A stretch of 64,000 nt of DNA from an uncultured Luteimonas sp. (GTDB taxonomy: Bacteria > Pseudomonadota > Gammaproteobacteria > Xanthomonadales > Xanthomonadaceae), in assembly GCA_934541015.1 (NCBI GenBank), contig CAKTDC010000005.1, positions 1-64,000 of the forward strand, read 5' to 3'. Positions 38,508-45,948 of this stretch are shown one piece after another. The position numbers and the translations under genes are program-made. The notes beneath the pieces are model-generated. The model did not search any database. It worked only from the letters and a program-made list of their open reading frames with translations, and was not told the DNA's origin. The stretch's first letter is position 1. Each line of letters begins with the position of its first letter.

Positions 38508-38570
38508 GGCGACCGGGCGGCGCTGTTGCGGCGTCGCGCCCCCATCTTTCTCCACACAGGGCTGATCACC

Positions 38571-39212
38571 ATGACCCCAAGAACCCTCCTGCTCGGCCTG
38601 CCGCTGCTGCTGGCGCTGGCCACCACCGAAACCCGCGCCAACGCCCCCTGTGCCAGCGCCGACGACGCGCGCGTGGTGCAGGACTACTACGCCAGCGTCC
38701 GCCCGGGCGCGCCGCCGCCGCCGGTGAGCCGCCTGTTCCGCATGGAGGAGTCGCGCGTGGTCAGCGGGCTGAAGGCCGATGAGGCCTATGGGGTTCGCTC
38801 GGACCGCGTGTTCTTCGACCAGGTCTGGAAGTCGATCGACACCTGGGGCAAGGACACCCGCATCGGCCTGGTGTTCACCTCCGGCGGCATGCATGCCTGG
38901 AACTTCCCGAGCACGGTGCCGGTGACCCAGGCCAGCACCTCGCCGATCTGGTACGACATGTACGCCGACGACGGCGCCGGCGTGCATGGCCACGTCACTC
39001 CGCAGGAGGTCGACCAGATCTGGGCGCTGCAGCTGCCGACCAGGGAAGCCGGCAAGTTCACCCGGATCCTCTCGTTCTACGGCAAGGACGGGCACCTGAT
39101 CGTGGGCCTGTACGTGTCCGAGGGCGTGAAGGACTTCGATCCGGAAGCGGTCGCCGGATTCGAGCGCACACGGGAGCTTCTGAAGACGCGGCCGCGAATC
39201 TGCCAGAGGTGA
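38571..39212 (+). CDS. Secreted HutX/ChuX-like protein
   Basis: A 213-residue protein with a signal peptide (MTPRTLLLGLPLLLALATTETRA). The mature part resembles the heme-utilisation HutX/ChuX fold: FFDQVWKSIDTWGKDTRIGLV, then VHGHVTPQEVDQIWALQLP and FTRILSFYGKDGHLIVGLYVS, which follow the family order FD.IW..L..WG, GGHI and SIQFF...G....KIYV. Most HutX proteins are cytosolic, so export is unusual. It lies 63 bases after the decarboxylase gene in the same direction and may bind heme, an iron chelate or an aromatic ligand. The fold call is by eye. Confidence 0.5.
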   Translation: MTPRTLLLGLPLLLALATTETRANAPCASADDARVVQDYYASVRPGAPPPPVSRLFRMEESRVVSGLKADEAYGVRSDRVFFDQVWKSIDTWGKDTRIGLVFTSGGMHAWNFPSTVPVTQASTSPIWYDMYADDGAGVHGHVTPQEVDQIWALQLPTREAGKFTRILSFYGKDGHLIVGLYVSEGVKDFDPEAVAGFERTRELLKTRPRICQR

Positions 39213-39231
39213 CGCGGAGCTTCTTCCGCGC

Positions 39232-39942
39232 TCAGGCAGCCTCCGCCTGCATCCGCTCCAGCGCGCCGCGCACCGCGTCGTAGGTGCGCATCAGGTGGTC
39301 TTCGGTGAGGCGGCAGGCGCGCAGGGCGTTGCGGGCGATGGCGGCCTCGAAGATCGCCACGTGCTCGTCGTGGACGAAGCGCCGGCCCTGCGAATAGTTC
39401 AGCGACACCCGGCGGTAGCGTTCTGCCTGCTGGTACAGCAGCTCCTGCAGGCGCACCAGCCAGGGCGAGCCGCAGGCCGAGATCAGCGCGGTGTGGAAGG
39501 CGTGGTTGCACTCCTCCCACTGGTCAAGCGTGTCCTGCGGCAGCGGCTGCTGCAGGCCCGGCAGGCCCTGCTCGACCTGGGAAAGCGCGTCGAACGTGCC
39601 GTGCACGTCCTGCTCCCAGGCATCGTCGCTGTTCTCGATCGACAGCCGCAGCGCCTCGGTTTCCACCAGGGTGCGCACCCGGGAAATATCGTCCAGCTCC
39701 TCCAGCAGCAGCGGCGCCACCCAGAAGCCACGCTGGTCCTCGGTCCTGACCAGCTGGTCGCCCGCCAGCCGCGCCAGGGCCTCGCGCAGCGGCGACATGC
39801 CGATGCCGTACTGCTGCACCAGCGATTCCAGCTTGAGCTTGCTGCCCGGGGGCAGCTGGCCGCTGACGATGTCATGGCGCAGCCGGTGATAGGCGCGACG
39901 GGCCAGGGTGCGGGCCGAGGGGGCGGGAGTCCTTGAAGTCAT
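39232..39942 (-). CDS. GntR/FCD-family transcriptional regulator
   Basis: A 236-residue regulator: an N-terminal winged helix (RRAYHRLRHDIVSGQLPPGSKLKLESLVQQYGIGMSPLREALARL), then an all-helical FCD ligand domain with the Asp/His metal-site pattern (NHAFHTALISACG and VHDEHVAIFEA). FCD regulators usually respond to small organic acids, here plausibly a ring-cleavage intermediate or dihydroxybenzoate. It lies between the catabolic operon and the TonB-receptor gene and diverges from the receptor across a 335-base AT-rich region containing two copies of the ATATCG motif also found at 34797. Confidence 0.9.
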   Translation of the reverse strand: MTSRTPAPSARTLARRAYHRLRHDIVSGQLPPGSKLKLESLVQQYGIGMSPLREALARLAGDQLVRTEDQRGFWVAPLLLEELDDISRVRTLVETEALRLSIENSDDAWEQDVHGTFDALSQVEQGLPGLQQPLPQDTLDQWEECNHAFHTALISACGSPWLVRLQELLYQQAERYRRVSLNYSQGRRFVHDEHVAIFEAAIARNALRACRLTEDHLMRTYDAVRGALERMQAEAA

Positions 39943-40277
39943 TGCGGGAGCATGGCGCCGGGAATTTCGGAAATCAACCGTCCGTCCGGACAGGGCCCCA
40001 AAGGCTGCGCGGTGACCGCTCCTGGGCCGCCGGCGCGCCCGGCTTTGGCCAGATGAGGGGTTAAATATCGAATTAATTGCCCGAAACAGGGCAATGACTT
40101 CGTTCAGGTTGCGTCATCAGCCAAAAAATATCGTAATTTCTTGACAGCGCCCGGGATCGATGCTGTCATCCGCGCGTAATCAGATACCGCTCCGGCTGCC
40201 GCCGGGCGGACCACAGACGGGGCGGCGATCCGACCCGGAAAACGAATTTCATCGCCAACAATTTGGGGAGGCAGTCC
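39943..40277. promoter_or_regulatory. Regulatory region between GntR gene and TonB-receptor gene
   Basis: 335 non-coding bases with an AT-rich core. AAATATCGAATT lies at 40063-40074. AATATCGTAATTTC (40127-40140) directly abuts TTGACA (40141-40146), followed by 17 bases and TGTCAT (40164-40169), a good sigma-70-type promoter for the receptor. The leader of about 100 bases is unassigned. The same ATATCG-AATT plus TTGACA arrangement precedes the plus-strand catabolic operon at 34797-34819. Confidence 0.6.
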
Positions 40278-43265
40278 GTGAACCACGGCAAGATGAAGGG
40301 AGTGAGGGGCCTGGCGGGTGGTATGAGCCTGCTGGCATTGGGAATCTCCGGCGCGCTGCAGGCGCAGTCGCCCGCCGCCGACACCCTGGACGAGCTGCAG
40401 CAGCTCGAGACGGTGATCGTCACCGGTACCCACATCCGCGGCGCGACGCCGGCGGGCAATGCCGTGCTCACCATCGGCCGCGAACAGATCGAGCAGAGCG
40501 GCAAGGCCACCGTCGGTGACTTCCTGCGCGACCTGCCGGCCAACTTCGCCGGCGGCGTGGGCATGAGCGACAACATCCAGGGATCCGACGCCAGCGTCGC
40601 CGGCTCCAACATGACCGGCGGCCAGGGCGTGAACCTGCGCGGCCTGGGCGCCCTGTCGACGCTGGTGCTGGTCAACGGCCGCCGCGTCGCCGCGGCCGGC
40701 CAGTATGGCGACTTCGTCGACATCTCCACCATTCCGACCAACGCCATCTCGCACATCGAGATCCTGCTCGACGGAGCATCGGCGGTGTACGGCTCCGACG
40801 CGGTCGGCGGCGTGGTCAACATCATCCTGCGGCGCAGCGACGACGGCGCCCGCACCAGCTTGCGCCTGGGCCACACCACCGAGGGCGGCAACAGCCAGAT
40901 CCAGGTCGGGCAGACCTGGGGCACGCAATGGGACGGCGGCGGCCTGATCGTGGGCTACGAGTACAACCAGCAGCACAACCTGCTGGCCAATGACCACCAC
41001 ATCTACCGCAACGGCACCGACTTCAGCGACCGCGGCGGCGTCAACTGGCGGCGCTTCGGTGCCCGTTCCGCCGCGGCGGCCAACCTGTTCGCGGGCGGCG
41101 CAACCGGCAGCGGCACCGTCGCCTGGCGCGTGCCCGGCGGTCCGGGCACCGGACTGACCGCCGGCAGCCTGATCCGCGTGACCGATGGCGTCGGCAACAC
41201 CCACGACGCCTGGGACATGGTCGACATCCTTCCGGAAATGGAGCGCCACAGCGCCTTCCTGGGTTTCGAGCACGGCGTCGGTGAATCCACCGAGCTCTAC
41301 GGCGACCTCCGCTACAGCCACCGGCGCGGCAGCTACAGCCAGGGCTACCAGGCGCTCTACGGCACCCTCGGGCCGGGCAACCCCTACGTGATCCCGGGCG
41401 TGGCCAACAACTACGGCGTGCTGATCGACGACCGCCCGCTGCGCCGCGAAGTCGGCGTCGACAGCCTGGCGGCCACCTTCGGCGCAGGCTTCGAGCTCGG
41501 CGGCAGCTGGCGCGGCGAAGCGGCGCTCTCCTACAGCCGCGAGGAGCAGTTCCGCAACTCGGACGTTCAGCGCAACGCCAACATCTACGACTACCTGCCC
41601 ACGCCCGCCGGCGGCCGGATCCAGGCACCGACCGCGATCCAGTGCAGCCAGGGCCTGGCGGGCAACGCGTCCCCGGCCCAGCAGGCCTACTGCGCCGGCC
41701 TGGGCTATGCGCCGTTCAACCCCTGGACCACCGATGCGCTGTCCGAGCAGGTGCTGTCGCAGCTGATCGGTTACGAGGACCTCGACTTCACCTCGTGGCT
41801 GGCCCAGGCCAGCTTCAAGATCGACGGCGACCTGTTCCAGACCGGTGGCGGCACCGCGAAACTGGCTGCGGGCATCGACTGGCGGCGCGAGAACATCGGC
41901 GGCGAGCTCGACTTCAACTGGCGCTCCACCTCTAACCAGCAGGAGGTCTTCGGCACCACCGAGCGCGACGTGGCCGCGGTGTTCGCCGAACTGGCTTTCC
42001 CGCTGATCGGCAAGGACAACGCCAAGGCGTTCGCGAAGAAGCTCGACCTGTCCATCGCAGGCCGCTACGAGCGCAGCAGCGGGCTGGGCGATTTCTCCAC
42101 CTTCAATCCCAAGGTCGGCCTGGACTTCAAGCCCACCGACAGCCTGACCCTGCGCGGCAGCTGGGGCACCTCGTTCCACGCACCGCCCATGCGCTACGCC
42201 TACAACGGCGTGCAGCCGATCACCGGCGGCAATGGCGCTTTCATGCGCGCCGACCTCTATCGCGCACCCTGCAACACCACCATGGTCCCGCTCAACGGCT
42301 TCTCCTCCACTGCCGCCGGCTGCACCTTCACCGCGATCGTGGTCTCCGGCGGCGCCGGCCCGACCCTGCGCCCGGAGGAAGCGGAAACCTGGACCGTCGG
42401 CTTCGACTGGACCCCGCAGTGGGCGTCCGGCCTGCGCCTGGCCGCCAGCTACTTCAACCTGAAGGTCGATGACCGCATCGTCCGCATCCAGGCCGGGCAG
42501 CTGGCGGGCATCCTCAACCAGCTGTTCACCACCGGCAGCACGCCCTACATCGACAGCCTGGAGATCAATCCCTCCCTGTCGCGGGTGCAGGACATCCTCG
42601 ACAACGACCCGCGCTTCCTGGGTCAGCTCGGCCAGGGCCCGGTGCAGGGCGCAGCCGACGTGGCGATGATCGTCAATGCCACCCAGCTCAACCTTGCCTC
42701 GCTGAAGATGGACGGCGTGGACTTCAACCTCAGCTACGGCTTCGACGCCGGGGGCGCGGGTTCGCTGGAGCTGTTCACCCGCGGCACCCTGCTGCGCTCC
42801 TACGAGATCGAGGCCACGCCGGGCTCGGGCTACGTCGATCGCCTGGGCAAGTACAGCCCGGCCGACGGCTCCAGCCCGGTCAAGCTGCGCGCCATGCACG
42901 GCCTGCGCTGGAACTACGGCGCGCTCGATGCCGCGCTGACCATGAACTACGTCGACGACTACGAGTGCAGCAGCGGCTGTTTCGTGCCCAACGCCGCCGG
43001 CAACCCGGTCGTCTCCTCCACGCCGGTCAAGGTCAAGGCGTGGAAGACCTTCGACTTCAACGTCGGCTACGACCTGTCCGGGCTTGGCGGCCTGTTCAAC
43101 GACGCGCGCGTGAGTTTCACCGCGGTCAACCTCACCAACGGCGACCCGCCGTTCTTCGACACCGGCACCAGCGCCGTGGTCGATACGCTGCCCGATCCCT
43201 ACGATCCGGCCAACGCGACGGTGATGGGCCGCACCCTGGTGCTCACCTTCGACAAGCGCTGGTAA
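40278..43265 (+). CDS. TonB-dependent outer-membrane receptor
   Basis: A 995-residue receptor. The signal peptide runs to about LQAQ (residue 30), then ETVIVTGTHIRG and a plug domain (GVNLRGLGALSTLVLVNGRR, then DISTIPTNAISHIEILLDGASAVYGSDAVGGVVNIIL), followed by a 22-strand barrel ending GRTLVLTFDKRW. The size and plug motifs fit the large nutrient-type receptors of Xanthomonadales and Caulobacterales, not compact FepA-type siderophore receptors. The GTG at 40278 has GGGGAGG six bases upstream. Its place beside an IroE-like esterase and a DHB-type pathway suggests uptake of an aromatic conjugate. Confidence 0.93.
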   Translation: MNHGKMKGVRGLAGGMSLLALGISGALQAQSPAADTLDELQQLETVIVTGTHIRGATPAGNAVLTIGREQIEQSGKATVGDFLRDLPANFAGGVGMSDNIQGSDASVAGSNMTGGQGVNLRGLGALSTLVLVNGRRVAAAGQYGDFVDISTIPTNAISHIEILLDGASAVYGSDAVGGVVNIILRRSDDGARTSLRLGHTTEGGNSQIQVGQTWGTQWDGGGLIVGYEYNQQHNLLANDHHIYRNGTDFSDRGGVNWRRFGARSAAAANLFAGGATGSGTVAWRVPGGPGTGLTAGSLIRVTDGVGNTHDAWDMVDILPEMERHSAFLGFEHGVGESTELYGDLRYSHRRGSYSQGYQALYGTLGPGNPYVIPGVANNYGVLIDDRPLRREVGVDSLAATFGAGFELGGSWRGEAALSYSREEQFRNSDVQRNANIYDYLPTPAGGRIQAPTAIQCSQGLAGNASPAQQAYCAGLGYAPFNPWTTDALSEQVLSQLIGYEDLDFTSWLAQASFKIDGDLFQTGGGTAKLAAGIDWRRENIGGELDFNWRSTSNQQEVFGTTERDVAAVFAELAFPLIGKDNAKAFAKKLDLSIAGRYERSSGLGDFSTFNPKVGLDFKPTDSLTLRGSWGTSFHAPPMRYAYNGVQPITGGNGAFMRADLYRAPCNTTMVPLNGFSSTAAGCTFTAIVVSGGAGPTLRPEEAETWTVGFDWTPQWASGLRLAASYFNLKVDDRIVRIQAGQLAGILNQLFTTGSTPYIDSLEINPSLSRVQDILDNDPRFLGQLGQGPVQGAADVAMIVNATQLNLASLKMDGVDFNLSYGFDAGGAGSLELFTRGTLLRSYEIEATPGSGYVDRLGKYSPADGSSPVKLRAMHGLRWNYGALDAALTMNYVDDYECSSGCFVPNAAGNPVVSSTPVKVKAWKTFDFNVGYDLSGLGGLFNDARVSFTAVNLTNGDPPFFDTGTSAVVDTLPDPYDPANATVMGRTLVLTFDKRW

Positions 43266-43276
43266 GCGTTGCTGTA

Positions 43277-43315
43277 CCGGTCGGCAGGCCAGGCTCTCTC
43301 CCTCCTGCCGACCGG
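43277..43315 (+). terminator. Hairpin between TonB-receptor and esterase genes
   Basis: Perfect 12-bp arms CCGGTCGGCAGG (43277-43288) and CCTGCCGACCGG (43304-43315) around a 15-base loop, 14 bases after the receptor stop. Only a weak pyrimidine tail follows (ATTCTCCC). It probably gives partial termination or stabilises the receptor message, so the esterase may be expressed at a lower level. Confidence 0.55.
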
Positions 43316-43367
43316 ATTCTCCCGGCGCCCGCTATCGCACGGGCGCCGTTTCGGGAAACATGGCCAC

Positions 43368-44537
43368 ATGCGCACTCTCTTCTGGATCGCGGCCCTGGGC
43401 TGCCTGCTCGCCGTCGTCGCTCCCGCTGCCGCTGCGACGCCTTCGCCACACTCCTCCGCAAGCGGCCAGCCCTACGTGCTGGAGCATGCGGAACAGCGGC
43501 TGATGACCGCCAGCGGCAGCGGCCGCCGGTACCAGGTCTCCATCGCCGTGCCCCAGCAGCCGGCGCCCGACGGCGGCTACCCGGTGATCTACGTGCTCGA
43601 CGGGAACGCCATGTTCCTCACCGCGGTCGAGGCAGTGCGCGCCTGGGCGCGGCGACGCGACGACGGCGCGCCGCCGCAGGCGCTGGTGGTGGGCATCGGC
43701 TATCCGCCGGGCAGCGATATCCCGGCCGAGCGGACCTTCGACTTCACGCCGCCGCTGGCGGACATGCGCGGCCCGTATCGCACCGGTGGCCGCGACGATT
43801 TCGCCGCTTTCATCGTCGATGACCTCAAGCCCGTCGTCGCCCGCGACTATCCGGTCGATCCGCAGCGCCAGGCGCTGATCGGACACTCGCTGGCCGGCCT
43901 GTTCGTGCTCGGCACGCTCACCCGTCAGCCCGAAGTTTTCCAGACCTGGGTGGCGATGAGCGGATCGTTCTGGTTCGGCGGCCACGCCATCGTGCCGCGG
44001 ATCGCCGGGTTCGCCGCGGAGCGCAGCGCGGACGCCGGACTGGAGCGGGTGCTGCTGACCGTGGGCGAGTACGAGGAGAAGGTCCATCCCGCTGCATGGG
44101 CACGCAACCCGGAGCGCGCCGCCCGCATGCTCGAGGAACTGGGCCGGCGTGGCCAGGTCACCCACGCCCGCGGCACCGCGGAGCGGCTCGCGGCCGCGCC
44201 GGGCATGCTGGTGGACTTTGTCGAGATCGCGGGAGAGGACCACGGCAGCGTGGTGCCCGCCGCGATCAGCCGCGCGGTCGCCTTCTTCCTCGCCGGCCCC
44301 AGCGTGGTCCCGGGCGTGCCCACCGGGCAGGAATATCTGGACCTGGGTGCCGACGGCCGCTACCGGCTGCGGATGCAGGTACGCGCGCTGCCCGATCTGC
44401 ACCGCATTCCCTGGCTCAACGGGCTCAAGGCCAGCCTGCAGCAGCTCGACCAGCCCACGCGCGAGATGCTGCACGGCGAGCGCCAGGCGATGGACGAACG
44501 CCACGGCAGCCGCCCGCACGCGGTCAACGCCGACTGA
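43368..44537 (+). CDS. Secreted IroE-like esterase (Esterase D/Fes superfamily)
   Basis: A 389-residue alpha/beta hydrolase with a signal peptide ending about APAAAA. Features: YPVIYVLDGNAMFLTAVEAV, ALVVGIGYPPG, RTFDFTPPLADMRGPYRTGG, nucleophile S174 in IGHSLAGLFVL, and His292 in IAGEDHGSVVP. This order and these motifs match IroE, the periplasmic esterase that hydrolyses enterobactin-type trilactones, and the wider PF00756 family. About 60 C-terminal residues beyond the fold are unusual. It lies 102 bases downstream of the TonB-receptor gene. I infer a role in opening imported catecholate siderophores or related esters in the periplasm. Confidence 0.8.
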   Translation: MRTLFWIAALGCLLAVVAPAAAATPSPHSSASGQPYVLEHAEQRLMTASGSGRRYQVSIAVPQQPAPDGGYPVIYVLDGNAMFLTAVEAVRAWARRRDDGAPPQALVVGIGYPPGSDIPAERTFDFTPPLADMRGPYRTGGRDDFAAFIVDDLKPVVARDYPVDPQRQALIGHSLAGLFVLGTLTRQPEVFQTWVAMSGSFWFGGHAIVPRIAGFAAERSADAGLERVLLTVGEYEEKVHPAAWARNPERAARMLEELGRRGQVTHARGTAERLAAAPGMLVDFVEIAGEDHGSVVPAAISRAVAFFLAGPSVVPGVPTGQEYLDLGADGRYRLRMQVRALPDLHRIPWLNGLKASLQQLDQPTREMLHGERQAMDERHGSRPHAVNAD

Positions 44538-44570
44538 GGGCGCGTCAGCGGCAGCGGCGATGCCGGCGGC

Positions 44571-45029
44571 TCAGCGACACAGGATCGCCACGTAGCGCGA
44601 CGAGGCCTCGGTGGCGATGCCGCCATCGGGCAGCGGCACCCGGGTGCGCAGCACCGCACGCGCCCGGCCGCGCGCGCGCAGGGTGGCGATGAAGCCGTCC
44701 CACGACTGGTCCGCGGCCAGCCCGGCTTCCGCCTCCAGGTCCGCGTACAGCGGCGCGAGGTAGCGCACCTGGGCATCGGCCACGAACACGTCCGCGTCCA
44801 GTCCGGCCTCGTGCACCTTCAGCGTCACCAGTCCCCAGGCCGCCAGCGTCATCAGCGAGGCCAGGCTGCCGCCGAAAGCGCAGCCCTTGTCGTTGACGTG
44901 CAGCGACAGCGCCGCGTGCAGGCGCAGGCGCTGGCCGTCGTAGCGGGCGATCCGCGGCTGCATCGCCGCCACCGGCGGGATTGCCAGATAGAGCGCTTCG
45001 AGCGTTTTGAGGGAGGCTTCCGTGGTCAT
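44571..45029 (-). CDS. Hotdog-fold thioesterase (YiiD C-terminal type)
   Basis: A 152-residue hotdog-fold protein. The core reads LSLHVNDKGCAFGGSLASLMTLAAWGLVTLKV, with VADAQVRYLAPLYADLEAEA and a final beta strand before SSRYVAILCR. The NDKGCAFGGSL pattern matches the putative thioesterase domain found at the C-terminus of YiiD. The substrate is unknown. It converges with the esterase gene and diverges from hemD with only 55 bases between. ATG 45029 is chosen; the upstream frame overlaps hemD's leader. Confidence 0.75.
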   Translation of the reverse strand: MTTEASLKTLEALYLAIPPVAAMQPRIARYDGQRLRLHAALSLHVNDKGCAFGGSLASLMTLAAWGLVTLKVHEAGLDADVFVADAQVRYLAPLYADLEAEAGLAADQSWDGFIATLRARGRARAVLRTRVPLPDGGIATEASSRYVAILCR

Positions 45030-45084
45030 CCTTCGCTGTCCGTCCGGGCTTGCGGCGGCCGCGGCGACCGACCAAGCTGGCCGC

Positions 45085-45858
45085 ATGGCCACCCGCCCGT
45101 CCACGGCATCCGCGCTGCGCGGATGCTACGTCATCTCGCTGCGCCCGGTCGGCGACCATGCCGCGATGCGCCGCGCCGCCGCGGCCCACGGCGCACGGGT
45201 GCTGGCGCTGTCGCCGTGGCGGATCGCGCCCGACGGCAGCCGCGAGGCGCGCGCGCAGCTGGGCGCGGCGCTGGCCGCCGATGCGCTGGTCTTCACCAGC
45301 CCCAATGCGGTGCGCGCGGCGGCGGCCCTGCGCCGCCTCCGGCAGCGTCGCGGCCAGCCCTGGGTCGCGGTGGGCGGCGGCACGGCGGCGGCCCTGCGTC
45401 GCGCGGGCGTCGAGCGGGTCGATGCCCCGTCGCGGATGGACAGCGAAGGCCTGCTCGCGCTGCCGGTGCTGGCCCAGGTGCGGGGCTGGGAGATCGGCCT
45501 GGTCACCGCACCCGGCGGCCGCGGTGAAATCGCCGCCGAGCTCGCCCGGCGCGGCGCACGCGTGCTGCGCGCCAACGTCTATGCGCGGGTGCCGGTCGCG
45601 CCCGCGCCGCGCGCCGTCGCCGCGCTGCTGGCGCTGGATGAGCGGCCGTGGCTGGCGCTGAGCAGCGGCGAGGCGCTGCAGCACATCCTCGCCAGCCTGT
45701 CCGGCGATGCGGGCGCGGCGCTGCGCCGCGCCCGCGTCGTCGCCGCCAGCGGGCGCCTGGCCGCGCTGGCGCGGGCGTCCGGATTCGACCACGTCCACCT
45801 CGCCGCGGATGCGCGCCCGGCCTCGCTGCTGGCCGCGGCCGCCGCAGTCGCTGGCTGA
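45085..45858 (+). CDS. hemD: Uroporphyrinogen-III synthase
   Basis: HemD closes and inverts hydroxymethylbilane to uroporphyrinogen III. The 257-residue protein has the bilobed pattern of this poorly conserved family: CYVISLRPVGDHAAMRRAAAAHGA at the start, ADALVFTSPNAVRAAAAL, then WVAVGGGTAAALRRAGV, and GLVTAPGGRGEIAAELARRGARV with NVYARVPV. It is followed by hemY, as in the hemCDXY cluster. hemC and hemX are not here. Confidence 0.85.
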   Translation: MATRPSTASALRGCYVISLRPVGDHAAMRRAAAAHGARVLALSPWRIAPDGSREARAQLGAALAADALVFTSPNAVRAAAALRRLRQRRGQPWVAVGGGTAAALRRAGVERVDAPSRMDSEGLLALPVLAQVRGWEIGLVTAPGGRGEIAAELARRGARVLRANVYARVPVAPAPRAVAALLALDERPWLALSSGEALQHILASLSGDAGAALRRARVVAASGRLAALARASGFDHVHLAADARPASLLAAAAAVAG

Positions 45859-45948
45859 GGTGTTGCCGGGGGTTCACCGCGGTCAAAGCCGCGCGAACGC
45901 CGCCTGCGCTATCGTCGCCACAGCCACGCAACGGCCACGGAGCCCGCC

